From Hyphomicrobium_A sp964493785 (GTDB taxonomy: Bacteria > Pseudomonadota > Alphaproteobacteria > Rhizobiales > Hyphomicrobiaceae), in contig CAZBPM010000008.1 of the NCBI GenBank assembly GCA_964493785.1, forward strand, positions 1 through 64,000: a stretch of DNA of 64,000 nt. Direction: 5' to 3'. Below the pieces are notes generated by a model. The model was not told the origin of the DNA and did not search any database. It was given only the letters and a program-made list of their open reading frames with translations. Of this stretch, positions 36,183 through 45,360 are shown piece after piece (the stretch's first letter is position 1; each line of letters opens with the position of its first letter). Both the position numbers and the translations under genes were made by a program.

Positions 36183-36788
36183 TCAAGTCGGGCGCAGGGC
36201 GGCGATCGTGACGGACGCATCGAGTTCGAGCATGCGCCGTCCCAGCTGCATCAATTCAGCCGTGCGGGCTTCAAGGTCCAATTTCATTTCGGCGCGCCCG
36301 GCCTGATCGAAAGTCGTGGCGGAAAGCGACTGGTGCAGCGCCGTCACGACCTTCTCGGCGGCCCGATATTCGTCGGCGATGCGGCGCTGCTCGGCCAGCA
36401 AAGGTCCGATCTCGAGTTTGGAGATCGCGTTGCTCATGATCAGCCCTTCCATCGCGGCGACAAGCGCGCCATCAACGGCCGGTTTGTCGATATGCAAAGC
36501 GTCGGCACACGCGCCGCCCACCGTCTTGAAGCCCGTGTAAATCAGGAAGGGGATGCCGCGCTGCTTGAGACGGGCGCAGAGCTGAAAGCTATCGCCGTCG
36601 CCAAGCGCATGATCCAGTATGGCGCCGGCTAGCCCGTCATGCTCAACAAGGATAAGCGCGTGGTGGAGCGTGTTGGTCGATGTCAAAGCGGCGCCGGTGG
36701 CTTCGAACTGCTGCGTGATGTCCATGACGATCAGAGGTTCATCCTCGACAATGAGGATTGAGCGCCCCTCCAAGTAAGGACGTGCCAT
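36183..36788 (-). CDS. Single-receiver-domain response regulator
   Basis: A 201-residue protein. Residues about 9-120 form a receiver domain: ILIVEDEPLI with the acidic pocket, phospho-acceptor Asp59 in ILDHAL, the threonine in YTGF and the lysine in HIDKPA. The last ~80 residues are helical with no DNA-binding motif. It could act as a phosphate sink or protein-interaction regulator. No histidine kinase is encoded nearby. Confidence 0.85.
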   Translation of the reverse strand: MARPYLEGRSILIVEDEPLIVMDITQQFEATGAALTSTNTLHHALILVEHDGLAGAILDHALGDGDSFQLCARLKQRGIPFLIYTGFKTVGGACADALHIDKPAVDGALVAAMEGLIMSNAISKLEIGPLLAEQRRIADEYRAAEKVVTALHQSLSATTFDQAGRAEMKLDLEARTAELMQLGRRMLELDASVTIAALRPT

Positions 36789-37173
36789 GCGATTTCCGAT
36801 GGCGCGGCTAAGCGCAAGCTGCCAGAGGCAGGGCAACCTTCGGCGGTCGCTTATGTCCCAAGCTGTCGATCAATCCTCACATGCGCAACAAAACGCGATG
36901 ATCGACTAAGGGAGGCAAAACCCGCGGAGCTGCCACGGGCTCGGTGCTGCGTGAGTTACCGACTAACTGCCCAAATGTTGAGATTGTTGCATTGGGTAGA
37001 TTTTTTGCCCTGAGAACCCGGCTAAGCCGCTGACGGCCTTGAAACATTTATTTTTCGTGGTGCACCGATCGAGCGCTTCTTTTCCCGCGCTCGACGGAAC
37101 CGGACAACGCCAGGATGCTTTACCGTCCGCACCGGCTGCCGCTCGCAGCGGCGTCATCCCGAAGGAGGGAGGC
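36789..37173. other. Intergenic region, no gene seen
   Basis: This 385-bp gap contains the promoter regions of the response regulator and the small protein at 37174. It is relatively AT-rich around 36960-37060. No motif could be supported. Confidence 0.35.
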
Positions 37174-37359
37174 ATGGACACGCCACCAAAAGCCGTAGGG
37201 TCAGCCATGCGCCGGCTCTTTGCTGCCTTTGCGCAACGGCCGATGAACTGGAACCTGATCGACGCCTTCACGCGCCTGGAAGAACGCGAGGAAGAATTGC
37301 GCGACGAGGAGCGGCAGCGCCGCGGCGGCAAACCCGACGAGCCGAGCGAGCGGTCGTAG
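37174..37359 (+). CDS. Small acidic/basic helical protein
   Basis: A 61-residue protein behind a near-perfect AAGGAGG ribosome-binding site, which is the main reason to call it. The C-terminal half (LEEREEELRDEERQRR) is a strongly charged helix, possibly a coiled coil. No signal peptide or known family. Confidence 0.5.
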   Translation: MDTPPKAVGSAMRRLFAAFAQRPMNWNLIDAFTRLEEREEELRDEERQRRGGKPDEPSERS

Positions 37360-37411
37360 GCAGCCATGCCGTTCCGCACTCACGCAACGGCAGCCCCAGC
37401 TGCACGTCGTC

Positions 37412-37457
37412 GACGATGCCTTAGTCATGCACGGGACGACGCCTTAGTCAGGCACGG
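37412..37457. repeat. Two tandem 23-bp repeats
   Basis: Two directly adjacent units of 23 bp that differ at two positions, each containing GCCTTAGTCA. They lie in the 334-bp gap between the small helical protein and the OmpA-like gene. No function is evident; they could be a binding array or a replication slippage product. Confidence 0.75.
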
Positions 37458-37693
37458 AATGTCGCGATCGCCGCGCTCATCGACACACCCGTCAGTTGGC
37501 CGCGCTGAACCAAGTGCGACGAACGAGCATGCGCTCGTTGCTTAAGCTCAATCGGAAGTATGTTGGGCGTTTCAATCTGCCACTGGGTCCGGGGGGCAGA
37601 CTCAGCGCCTGCTCGCACGTGAGCGGCCGCTTCTCCTAAAGAAACTTGGTCGACAACGTTTGGCCGGGCATCCAAGTCGCCCAAGGAGGAAAC

Positions 37694-38767
37694 ATGTCTT
37701 TTCGGTCGGTGCTCGCCGCCACCACATCGTTCTGCGTTGGTCTCATCGCGGCGAGCGTGGCGATAGCCGAGGAGCGCGGGGGGTTATTCATCCCCCATAC
37801 CGGCATGCAGTTCACCACCGCCTTCACAAACGATTTCGGCAGAGATGCAGAATCTTTGACGACGGTCACAGGCGTGAACGAGAACGCCGTGAGCATCGAC
37901 TATTCAAGTTCGCGGGGTGTCTCTGTTCGTCGCGAGTTGCTTGTTGCGGACCGGCAGGGCGCATCATCCTATGTGCTTGGCTACGAAGCCGACATGCCGA
38001 CCTTAATCGCAGGCACGACATCACTCGGCATCTCGGCGCGGGTCCTGTCGGAGTTGCGATTCGACGGCAGGGCCCGTTTGACACTCGTCTACTCGCCCAA
38101 GCTCGACACTATCGAGTGCACTCTCACGCGGGTCTCGAACAGCGTGATGATGCGGCTCATCGTCGAGGACCGGATTGTTGAAATTCCATCCCTGCATGCG
38201 CGGGCGGTGTGCGGCGAGGGCGCGCGGACCGCTTCGGGTGACTTCTATTTCGCCGACGACGTCAGGCAGCCGCTGCTGATCGAGTCCGTGCTCAACTTCA
38301 GCTGGGAGAAGCGGCCGCGCACGGAACGCATCACGAGGGTCATTGATGGACTAGGACTGAATCCGGATATGGAGCAGTCCCTGAAGACCATCGGAAAATA
38401 TGACGCCTACGGCCTGCGCTTCGACTTCGACAGCGCCGTGCTGCGGCCTGAATCGGTCCGGCTGGTGAAGGAGATCGCGCAGATGCTGAGCGCCAACGCG
38501 GGTTGGCGGATTCAGATCGTCGGGCATACGGACTCGACCGGCGGGCCGGAATACAACATCGGGCTGTCCGACAAGCGCGCGGAGGCGGTGCGCATAGCGC
38601 TGGTCGATCATGGTGTCGCGCCGGACCGGCTTAGCTCTGAAGGCCGCGGCGAGACGCAGTCAAAGGCCGATAATGACTCCCTCGCCGGTCGCGCGATCAA
38701 TCGCCGCGTAGAATTTCGCCGGCTCGACAGCAACGTCGTGGGGTCAAGGCCCCTTGACGCGGAATGA
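37694..38767 (+). CDS. OmpA-family protein with peptidoglycan-binding domain
   Basis: A 357-residue exported protein. AAGGAGG precedes ATG 37694. The signal peptide (1-25) ends SVAIA. The N-terminal half (about 30-230) is of unknown fold. The C-terminal OmpA/MotB domain (about 245-350: RFDFDSAVLRPES, IQIVGHTDSTGGPEYNIGLS, RAINRRVEF) binds meso-diaminopimelate in peptidoglycan. It therefore links the outer membrane or periplasm to the cell wall. Confidence 0.88.
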   Translation: MSFRSVLAATTSFCVGLIAASVAIAEERGGLFIPHTGMQFTTAFTNDFGRDAESLTTVTGVNENAVSIDYSSSRGVSVRRELLVADRQGASSYVLGYEADMPTLIAGTTSLGISARVLSELRFDGRARLTLVYSPKLDTIECTLTRVSNSVMMRLIVEDRIVEIPSLHARAVCGEGARTASGDFYFADDVRQPLLIESVLNFSWEKRPRTERITRVIDGLGLNPDMEQSLKTIGKYDAYGLRFDFDSAVLRPESVRLVKEIAQMLSANAGWRIQIVGHTDSTGGPEYNIGLSDKRAEAVRIALVDHGVAPDRLSSEGRGETQSKADNDSLAGRAINRRVEFRRLDSNVVGSRPLDAE

Positions 38768-38865
38768 TCACCGGAAGTCGCCCAGGATCGCACCTTCCCG
38801 CTTTGAAGTATCGAAGTGCGCCCCGCCCTGACGCCGCGCTTAGCCCCGCAAGCAAGGAGATGAGA

Positions 38866-39198
38866 ATGTCGGAAGAAGAATCTATCTACGAGCGCCGCTT
38901 GAACGCTCTGTTGTTCGAGGCCGCGAACAAGACGGAGGAATTTGTCCGCCAGAAGATCGCGATCATCGAAGCCGGCAACGCGCTACAGGACAGCTACCTC
39001 GCCGCTCTTCAGCAATGCTGCCGCAAGCATGATGAAGTGTTGAAGCTGGAGGAGTATGTCCTCACGAGGTTTGAGCGTGCGCTGCCAGCCGTTCAGACGC
39101 GGGAGAAGCTGGCTATGGTATCCAAGCAGGACGCGCTGGAAAAAGTGGCTGAGCAATTTGCCAGCCCCATGTCTCCCTATTTAAGAAATATTGCTTAG
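38866..39198 (+). CDS. Hypothetical helical protein
   Basis: A 110-residue soluble protein with AAGGAGATGAG just before the ATG at 38866. The sequence is almost entirely alpha-helical and charged (IYERRLNALLFEAANKTEEF) with two adjacent cysteines (QCCRKHDE). No known family. It follows the OmpA-like gene by 98 bp and could be co-transcribed. Confidence 0.65.
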   Translation: MSEEESIYERRLNALLFEAANKTEEFVRQKIAIIEAGNALQDSYLAALQQCCRKHDEVLKLEEYVLTRFERALPAVQTREKLAMVSKQDALEKVAEQFASPMSPYLRNIA

Positions 39199-39374
39199 CC
39201 GATCCGAGCGAGCGGTTAACCGCTGCCGCGCGCGTGTTCCCGCCGACTGCCCGCAGTGACTTCGGCGGGTGCAGGCAGAACGGCGCGTTGCGGCGACGGG
39301 TGTAGCCCGCTGGGGTCTGCAGGAAACGAATGGGTCCGGAATTGGCGCTGAAGAACAGCAGACGCCTGCCAGCC

Positions 39375-39629
39375 TCAGCTGTCGCCCTGCTCGCTGCGGA
39401 AGGCGCCCAGATCCACGACGTTGCTCTCCGGCCCGTTGATCTCGGAGAAATGCGTGGCCTTGTTGGCGTCGCAGACGTAGATCCACTTGGCGTCGAACAG
39501 CTCTCCGTCCCGGATATAGCCCAGCACCGCGCCCTTACTCGGGCGCCAAAAGAGCCAGGGCGGCATAGCGGTGCCGTTCTTCAGCCAGTTGGGCTCGACG
39601 TATTCGGAAACAGCCTTCCAGTGGATCAT
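39375..39629 (-). CDS. Hypothetical protein
   Basis: An 84-residue protein. GGGAATT before the ATG at 39629 favours this start over one 12 bp upstream. It is rich in tryptophan and has WLFWRPSKGAVLGYIRDGEL and WIYVCDANKATHF segments, which look like a folded small domain. No family recognised. Confidence 0.6.
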   Translation of the reverse strand: MIHWKAVSEYVEPNWLKNGTAMPPWLFWRPSKGAVLGYIRDGELFDAKWIYVCDANKATHFSEINGPESNVVDLGAFRSEQGDS

Positions 39630-39747
39630 CAGAATTCCCATGCGGAGCGGCCAGCAGGACGCCGGGCCGCTTCGTTTGAACGATGGCGCGGCAGGTCAGT
39701 TCCGAGAACGGCCGCCGAGTTGCGCAGGGTGAACGAGAAGGAAACGA

Positions 39748-39873
39748 CTAGCGCTTCTTGCCGACGTTGGGGGCACCACCGGAGGAGAAGGTCGACGTCT
39801 GAGCAGGCGGCGCTGCCTTATCTTTCTTGGGCTTGCGCTTTTCCTTATTGCTCTTTTGCTGTCCCTTGGCCAC
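39748..39873 (-). CDS. Very small lysine-rich protein
   Basis: A 41-residue protein beginning at a GTG behind AAGGAA. The sequence (MAKGQQKSNKEKRKPKKDK first) matches short basic proteins that I recall as widespread in rhizobia, with a conserved MAKGQ-x-x-SN opening. The C-terminal half carries a Ser/Gly stretch (STFSSGGAPN). The function is unknown; nucleic-acid binding is only a guess from charge. Confidence 0.6.
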   Translation of the reverse strand: MAKGQQKSNKEKRKPKKDKAAPPAQTSTFSSGGAPNVGKKR

Positions 39874-40086
39874 GACGCGTTTCCTTCTGTTGGGGGAACT
39901 TGCGTCTCCAGCCCCGCCTCGGCGTCGATGGGCGATGGCCACCGTCCCCGGCAAAACAAGCACGCCCATTACACTAGCATACGAACGCCGCCGGCCGCCC
40001 GACATTCGTTGTTAACGCACAAGCCAGGGGGCTGGACCGGGACCGGCGGGGGCGGCCCGGCCGGCCGTTGGCGAAACGTAAAGAGG

Positions 40087-40119
40087 CCGCCCCTGGCGGT
40101 GTGTGGTCGTCAGGGGCGG
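40087..40119 (-). terminator. Probable terminator of the EF-hand-like gene
   Basis: A nine-pair stem (CCGCCCCTG with CAGGGGCGG, 15-base loop). On the minus strand CCTCTTTAC follows. It lies 13 bp past the stop at 40132. Confidence 0.55.
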
Positions 40120-40131
40120 ACATCGCATCTC

Positions 40132-40887
40132 TCAGGCGAAGCCATCGCGTCGCCCGGACATGGCCGAGGTGCCGCCAGCCGTCATCGACGACAACAGCAC
40201 GAGCGCGAGCGCGTTGCCGATCAGAAGGAACGACCAGAGGAACAAGCCGCCCGGACCAGCCGTACCGCGCTCTACGCCCAGAACTGCGGAAGACATGGAG
40301 GCATCCTCCTTCGCCGTTTCGGCAGTGCGCTTTGCCTTCGGTGCCGCCGCGGCGGGGGCCGCATCGCTCTTTGGTGCGGCGCCCGCTTCGCTCTTGGCGA
40401 CGATGTCGCCCTGGGCATCCACGGCAACCGATTGACGTTCGCCGTTGGCCAGCGCCGTGCCGCGCCAGATGCTGTCGTTGTCGAGCGTCAGGCCTTGGAT
40501 TTCGCGAAAGCCGGAGGCTTCCAGCTTGCTGCGGGCGTCGGCTTCGCTGAGAGGATTTTGCGCGGGGGTCAGGTCGCCTTTGCCGATGTCGCGCCCGGCG
40601 GCGGGACTGGGCGATGCGGCTCCGGCGTTGGCGGCAAAGACGTTATCGGCACACAGCTGCAGGAACTCATCGCGCGACAGTGCATCGGGCTGCTGCAGCT
40701 GTTTGCCGCTCTGCGCGGCCGTGGCGATATAGCCGGCTTTATCTTCGGATTTTATGAGGGCGCCGTTGGCGTCGATATCCGCCGTCTTCCATAGCGACAG
40801 GCACTCCTGCTGTGTTGCCGCGTGAAGTGGGGAGAGTGAAAAGCAAAGCGCAGCGCCGACGGCTGCCATACGAAAACGAGTATCCAT
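40132..40887 (-). CDS. Exported protein with EF-hand-like segment and C-terminal membrane anchor
   Basis: A 251-residue protein; AAGGAG before ATG 40887 sets the start. The signal peptide (1-23) ends PLHAA. A segment with ADIDANGALIKSEDKAGY resembles an EF-hand calcium loop. A second domain (SEADARSKLEASGFREIQGL, DNDSIWRGTA) resembles PepSY. An Ala/Lys-rich linker leads to a C-terminal membrane segment (LFLWSFLLIGNALALVLL). It is thus probably anchored in the inner membrane facing the periplasm. The domain names are tentative. Confidence 0.7.
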   Translation of the reverse strand: MDTRFRMAAVGAALCFSLSPLHAATQQECLSLWKTADIDANGALIKSEDKAGYIATAAQSGKQLQQPDALSRDEFLQLCADNVFAANAGAASPSPAAGRDIGKGDLTPAQNPLSEADARSKLEASGFREIQGLTLDNDSIWRGTALANGERQSVAVDAQGDIVAKSEAGAAPKSDAAPAAAAPKAKRTAETAKEDASMSSAVLGVERGTAGPGGLFLWSFLLIGNALALVLLSSMTAGGTSAMSGRRDGFA

Positions 40888-41011
40888 GTGGGCTCCTTGG
40901 AACGTTAGCCCCCGGCCGGTAAACTCCGTTGACGTTATGTCCGTTCCGCGCACTTGCGTCCGTCGCGGCGCCTCGCGAGCGGAAGCCGTGCGAGCCGGCT
41001 GAATTCCGAGC

Positions 41012-42052
41012 TCAGACCGCGGGCGTTGCCACTTTGAACTGGCCGCTGGCTTCGCCCAATAGCTCCGGAGCGAAGATCGGCAAAGTGCGAGGCGCCGCGC
41101 CGGGCTTCAGATCGAGCTTGTCCATCTCCACCCAGAATGTGTTGGGCGTGATCGTGGTCTGAACGTAATACACGCGCGATCCCGGATCCATGATCGAACG
41201 ATACCAGGTCGGGTAAGTCCCGGAGACGCCCGCGTACGGGCTGCCGAACGGCACCGAGACGTTATTCATGAGGCTCATCATGCTCGCGACCGCCTGCGGC
41301 ACATCGCTGGTCTTCGGCAGATACTTGAGCGTGTAGGCGGCGCGGACGAACCGGTCGTCCGCCTGGATGCCCCCGGGCAACTCTGTCACCGATCCACCGA
41401 AGGCCTTGTAGCGCAGCATGTTGGCGATCTGCTCGTCGTAGGTCGGCTCATTGGTCATCACTTGGTACTGTCGGCCGAGGTGGACCACAGGCTCGCCTTT
41501 GATGAACTCGATGATGGCCGATTGTCCGCTCGCGTCGGCGATGGCGACGTGCAGCGGCAGGCCGTCGGGATACTCGGCGCCGAGCGCCGTATTGACGACC
41601 TGTATCTGGTCGAGGTTGGCGATCACCTCGTTCACTGTCGCGTAGTTGTCGAGGTAGAATTGGGGCCACTGGAAAAACGCGATGCCGGGCCGCTTCGCGT
41701 TGCGCTCCTCGTACTTCGTGCCGTCGAGGAACAGCAGATTGACGACAAGGCCCGGCTCGTTGATGCCCTCTTCGGTGCAGATATCGAGGCCCGCGATGAT
41801 CACGCTGGCATAGCGTGATTTCCATTTAGCCGGGTTATCTGGCACGCGGCCTGCGCGCTCCATACCTGCCGGAAGCGCCCACATCGCTTCATTGAAGTTG
41901 CGGCCCCAGTCGAGCGTGCGCCCGACGAGCTTGACGGGGTTGTCGTTCCAGAAGACGCGGGCGCAAGCATGCGCGGCGCCGGGAAGCATGGCGGCCGCGC
42001 CTCCGCCGGCAAGGGCGGCAAGGGCTCGGCGGCGGGAGAGATGGGCTGTCAT
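41012..42052 (-). CDS. Tat-exported linear amide C-N hydrolase (choloylglycine hydrolase family)
   Basis: A 346-residue Ntn-type hydrolase. A twin-arginine signal (SRRRALAALAGG) is cut at PGAAHA, exposing the catalytic N-terminal cysteine (CARVFWNDN). Downstream family features are RTLDWG, the GIAFFQWPQFYLDN region, NEPTYDEQ and YVQTTITPNTFW. Relatives cleave bile salts, penicillin V or N-acyl homoserine lactones. In a soil-type alphaproteobacterium an acyl-homoserine-lactone or other amide is more likely than bile salts, but that is inference. Confidence 0.9.
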   Translation of the reverse strand: MTAHLSRRRALAALAGGGAAAMLPGAAHACARVFWNDNPVKLVGRTLDWGRNFNEAMWALPAGMERAGRVPDNPAKWKSRYASVIIAGLDICTEEGINEPGLVVNLLFLDGTKYEERNAKRPGIAFFQWPQFYLDNYATVNEVIANLDQIQVVNTALGAEYPDGLPLHVAIADASGQSAIIEFIKGEPVVHLGRQYQVMTNEPTYDEQIANMLRYKAFGGSVTELPGGIQADDRFVRAAYTLKYLPKTSDVPQAVASMMSLMNNVSVPFGSPYAGVSGTYPTWYRSIMDPGSRVYYVQTTITPNTFWVEMDKLDLKPGAAPRTLPIFAPELLGEASGQFKVATPAV

Positions 42053-42190
42053 GGGCGGCGACCCGATTGATGGGATAGCCGTAATAACCGGCAGGTTATG
42101 CCTGACGCCTTAGCCGAACGCGTAAAATGCCTCCGAGCGCAAGTCCCTTATGGACCCTTCCGCCGGCAGGACGGGCGCAAGCGCCCGCCC

Positions 42191-42475
42191 TCAATCCGGC
42201 AACCCGGCGATGGTCTCACACATACCGGTCACGCCACTGAGGGCGTTGGTCTCGAAGATCGGCTTGGCGGAATACTTGTCGAGGCAGTCCGCCACCTGTG
42301 CCTTGTCCACCCCCTCCTTCTTGAACGGGTATGCCGCAATCCAAGCGTCCTTCTCCGTCTGGCTGGCCTTGCCCCAGTCGGGCGACTTGCTCTTGTCGGA
42401 CAATGGGTCGGCGAGACAGACCGCCGAAGACAGCGCAAGCGTCGTGACGGCGAGCAAGGTTGCGAGCTTCTTCAT
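42191..42475 (-). CDS. Small exported hypothetical protein
   Basis: A 94-residue protein from the ATG at 42475. The signal peptide ends AVCLA. The mature part (WGKASQTEKDAWIAAYPF, VADCLDKYS, GMCETIAGLP) has two cysteines and a DAWIAAYPF motif. A much longer open frame continues upstream through the next gene's antisense, but the codon pattern and signal peptide support only this part. Confidence 0.7.
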   Translation of the reverse strand: MKKLATLLAVTTLALSSAVCLADPLSDKSKSPDWGKASQTEKDAWIAAYPFKKEGVDKAQVADCLDKYSAKPIFETNALSGVTGMCETIAGLPD

Positions 42476-42703
42476 GGACGGGACCTTTGTTCGGGCGAGG
42501 ATGCACACTCTGCGCACTGAGTGTACCCGCCGGCAAGGTTGTACTTCAATCGCCAGCTTTGCTCCCTCTCCCCGTCCGGCGGACCGGCCGGGTGCCGGTT
42601 CGGCTCCGCCCCACGTCACGCCTCGGCGCGGCGGGACGGCAACGGGTGATTGACACCTCTTTGCTAGGCTCCCCGTCCCTGACAGCTCGCCGAGGCCGCG
42701 CCC

Positions 42704-43300
42704 ATGCCGCTCATGCAGTTCATCGCAAACAACTGGCAGAAGTGGCTGCCCGTACTCGCGATTGCCGGCGCTGTCGCCTGGTTCGCCGCGTTTGCCCACG
42801 ATCCGGCCAGCGAGCGCGCGATGTTCGCCGCCCTGCTCGTCATCTACATGGTGCACCAGATCGAAGAGCACCTGTGGCCGGGCGGCTTTCGCCAGTTCAC
42901 CAATCGCTACCTGTTCCGCAGCGGAAATCCCAACTGGCCCGTCGACGTCGACGGGGTGGCGCTTGTCAACGTCGGCTATGTCTGGCTGCCGATCGCGCTG
43001 GCCATCGCGTGGCCGGACGCCTTCCGCTGGGTCGGTCTCGCCTGGATCGGGCTCACCCTCGTCAACGCGATCACGCACATTGCCGGCTCGGTCCGCTTCC
43101 GCGTCTACAATCCGGGTCTCGTCACCTCGATCGTGCTGTTCCTGCCCTTCACGATCTGGGCCTTCGCTCACGAGGTCGCAGCAGGCCGGCTGACCGGTGG
43201 CGAGGTTGCGATGCTGGTGGTCGCCGGGGCGCTGCTGCACATCCCGGTAGCCGCTGTCTTCGTTTTGCCTTTCCGGCGCGGACAGCACGCGGCCGCCTGA
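42704..43300 (+). CDS. HXXEE-domain membrane protein
   Basis: A 198-residue inner-membrane protein with about five segments. The name-giving motif HQIEEHLWPGG appears near residue 51, followed by NPNW and NAITHIAGSVRFRVYNPGL in later segments, as in the HXXEE family. The histidine and glutamates could bind a metal. The function of the family is unknown. Confidence 0.85.
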   Translation: MPLMQFIANNWQKWLPVLAIAGAVAWFAAFAHDPASERAMFAALLVIYMVHQIEEHLWPGGFRQFTNRYLFRSGNPNWPVDVDGVALVNVGYVWLPIALAIAWPDAFRWVGLAWIGLTLVNAITHIAGSVRFRVYNPGLVTSIVLFLPFTIWAFAHEVAAGRLTGGEVAMLVVAGALLHIPVAAVFVLPFRRGQHAAA

Positions 43301-43363
43301 CGCCGAATCGCCGACGCGCACCGCCGGGCTGCTCTCACCGAAGCCACGTGAGAAGGGCCGAGA

Positions 43364-43927
43364 TCAATCGCGCCAGACGGTGGCCTCGGTCCAGGCGAGC
43401 CGGGCAAAATCGTCAGCGCGCAAAGGCGCCTCTGCTATCGAGAAAAACTCGTCGAGCTGGGGCGGCTTCACGTTCGTACCCGACAGCATGGCGTGAGCCT
43501 GTCCGCGGTGATGGATCTGGTGCTGAAAGAGATGCATGAGCAGCCGGTCGCGCCGCTCGCTCTGGACGCGCGGCCCGCGGTTGACACGCACGATCTCGTT
43601 CAAGGCATCCGGCGTCAGCCCGTCGCAAACGGCGATCAGGCGCTTGTCGATTTCGCGCTGCGCCGCCGCCAGTCCGGAGAGAGTTGGGTGCGGCACGTCA
43701 CTCGTGAAGGCCGCGGGTCCGAGCCATCCGCCCTCGAGCGCATCCACGTAGAAGAGGTCGACGATATAGATATGGTTCAGGGTGGCTTGCAGACTGGGGA
43801 AGAAACTGGTGCGCGTCGCGGCGAAGTCCTCGTGGGTCAGGCCTTCGCACGCAACAAGCAGGCGGTGATTGGCCCATGCATTGTTGTAGGCGAAGGCGCG
43901 ATAGGTCTGAACGAATCCGGCGGACAT
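43364..43927 (-). CDS. DinB/YfiT-family protein
   Basis: A 187-residue four-helix bundle protein. The three metal-binding histidines of DinB are visible: LNHIYIVD near residue 52 and HQIHHRGQAH near 138. Family members are putative metal-dependent thiol or bacillithiol/mycothiol-type S-transferases; the thiol in this organism is unknown. It is monocistronic, divergent from the cytochrome P460 gene. Confidence 0.88.
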   Translation of the reverse strand: MSAGFVQTYRAFAYNNAWANHRLLVACEGLTHEDFAATRTSFFPSLQATLNHIYIVDLFYVDALEGGWLGPAAFTSDVPHPTLSGLAAAQREIDKRLIAVCDGLTPDALNEIVRVNRGPRVQSERRDRLLMHLFQHQIHHRGQAHAMLSGTNVKPPQLDEFFSIAEAPLRADDFARLAWTEATVWRD

Positions 43928-44138
43928 GCGACTTCCTCGAGTGTTCGTGTTCGGACGATTGCCGTGTCGGGCGGGAGCGCGTGCCCGGCCGCCCGCCTAT
44001 GCTGATCGGCGTAAACACTAAGTCCAACACCGCGCCTTGCGTCTATCTTTTGTTCACCGCAACAGATTGCGTTTGCTGCGGAGGAACTTGCGCCGATACA
44101 GTCTAGGTATTCCGGCTGGGCAGTTTGCAGGGATCGAT

Positions 44139-44672
44139 ATGCCGAGACTCCCAATTGCGCTGATGGTCATTGTTCCAGGCCTCTTTGCCGCGCTCGCCGG
44201 TGGGGCTATTTCCGCGCCTGACAAGGATGCGCTGCAGATCCCCGGCGGGCTCGCGTTCGCCGAGTTCAAAGGCTACGAAGACTGGCAGACTGTCTCGGTC
44301 AGCATCACCGAAGATGCGTTCGCGGTGATCCTCGCAAATCCGATCATGATCGAAGCGTATCGATCGGGCGTGCCCGGAAACGGCGAGCCGTTCCCCGACG
44401 GCTCCAAGATGGCGAAGATCCACTGGAAGCCGGAGAAGAGTGCCGATGCGCCGTCGCCCACAACGGTGCCCGGCGCGCTCAAGGATGTCGACTTCATGGT
44501 ACGCGACAGCAAGCGCTTCGCGGCAACGGGCAACTGGGGATACGGGCAGTTCGACTACGACGCGGCTGCGCAAACGTTCAAGCCGATGGGAGAAGGCGCC
44601 GATTGCGGCTTCTCATGTCACACCATCGTGCAGGCGAAGGACTACGTCTTCACCGCCTATCCGAAGCGCTGA
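44139..44672 (+). CDS. Cytochrome P460-domain periplasmic protein
   Basis: A 177-residue exported protein with one c-type heme site. The signal peptide (1-26) ends GGAISA. The domain (about 30-175) has WQTVSVSITED, MAKIHWKPEK and, at the C-terminus, CGFSCHTIVQAKDYVFTAY with the CxxCH motif followed by the usual aromatic region. P460 proteins oxidise hydroxylamine or bind NO in some bacteria. No nitrification genes are nearby, so detoxification of N-oxides or NO is the more cautious guess. Confidence 0.85.
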   Translation: MPRLPIALMVIVPGLFAALAGGAISAPDKDALQIPGGLAFAEFKGYEDWQTVSVSITEDAFAVILANPIMIEAYRSGVPGNGEPFPDGSKMAKIHWKPEKSADAPSPTTVPGALKDVDFMVRDSKRFAATGNWGYGQFDYDAAAQTFKPMGEGADCGFSCHTIVQAKDYVFTAYPKR

Positions 44673-44726
44673 CGATTTGCGCGGCGCCGAGCGTCGCGAT
44701 TCAAGCACGGCGTAGGCGATCAATTT

Positions 44727-45116
44727 CTAGGACCAATAATCACGGATGCAGCGGCCGTCGCGGCCGAGGTCCTCGAACGTATTCAGTCCGTCGAAATGCT
44801 CGATCGGGATTGCTGCGACGAGATCGGGCTCGGCGAGACGCAGGTTGACGGCGATGCGGCGGCGACCATCGGCGTCGGGTACCTTGAGGCGCCAATAGGT
44901 TACGCAGCCGCATGTCTCGCAGAAGTGAAAGTCGAGGGTACGGCCCCGGGCATAGGCGCGCGTCGGCCCGGAGATGGTGATCTTCTCGCCCTCGTAGTCA
45001 TAAGCCCAGAGCGCGCCGTAGCGTCGGCATACGGTGCAATTGCAGGCGGTCGCGTCGGGCGGGATCTCGTCGAACGTCCAGCGGACCGTGCCGCAGTGGC
45101 AAGAGCCTTCCAGCAT
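44727..45116 (-). CDS. GFA-family (CENP-V) zinc protein
   Basis: A 129-residue protein of the glutathione-dependent formaldehyde-activating enzyme/CENP-V family. The zinc cysteines are placed as expected: CHCG near residue 6, CNCTVC near 25 and CETCGC near 67. In Gfa itself these bind zinc and glutathione, but most members have no proven activity, so a detoxification role is a guess. Confidence 0.9.
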   Translation of the reverse strand: MLEGSCHCGTVRWTFDEIPPDATACNCTVCRRYGALWAYDYEGEKITISGPTRAYARGRTLDFHFCETCGCVTYWRLKVPDADGRRRIAVNLRLAEPDLVAAIPIEHFDGLNTFEDLGRDGRCIRDYWS

Positions 45117-45360
45117 CTTTCTGGCCTCGATTGGAGCAGCAAATGAACGCCGCTTGCTTGCATGTATCGGCGGCTGAAATGAGGAAGGGCGCGCGAACCT
45201 TGGCCGCGCGCTAGGCGATGGCGCGCGAAATTCAAGTCTCGATCAGCGCGCAGGACGCGTGTCGCACGGGTTCTCATTGTCTCATTCCGCCGTGCCTGAT
45301 GCGATGCTATCGGGGCACACGATACGCTCCCGCCCAACTTTGAAGGACAGGTGAAGACAG

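Noticed and set aside
42476..43321. Upstream extension of the 94-residue exported protein into a 376-codon frame
   Set aside because: The extension is antisense to the HXXEE gene and highly charged; the signal peptide at 42475 marks the real start.
44080..44110. GGAAC...GTAT pair as an EcfG general-stress promoter ahead of the cytochrome P460 gene
   Set aside because: The -10 part is not the expected CGTT and the spacing is marginal.
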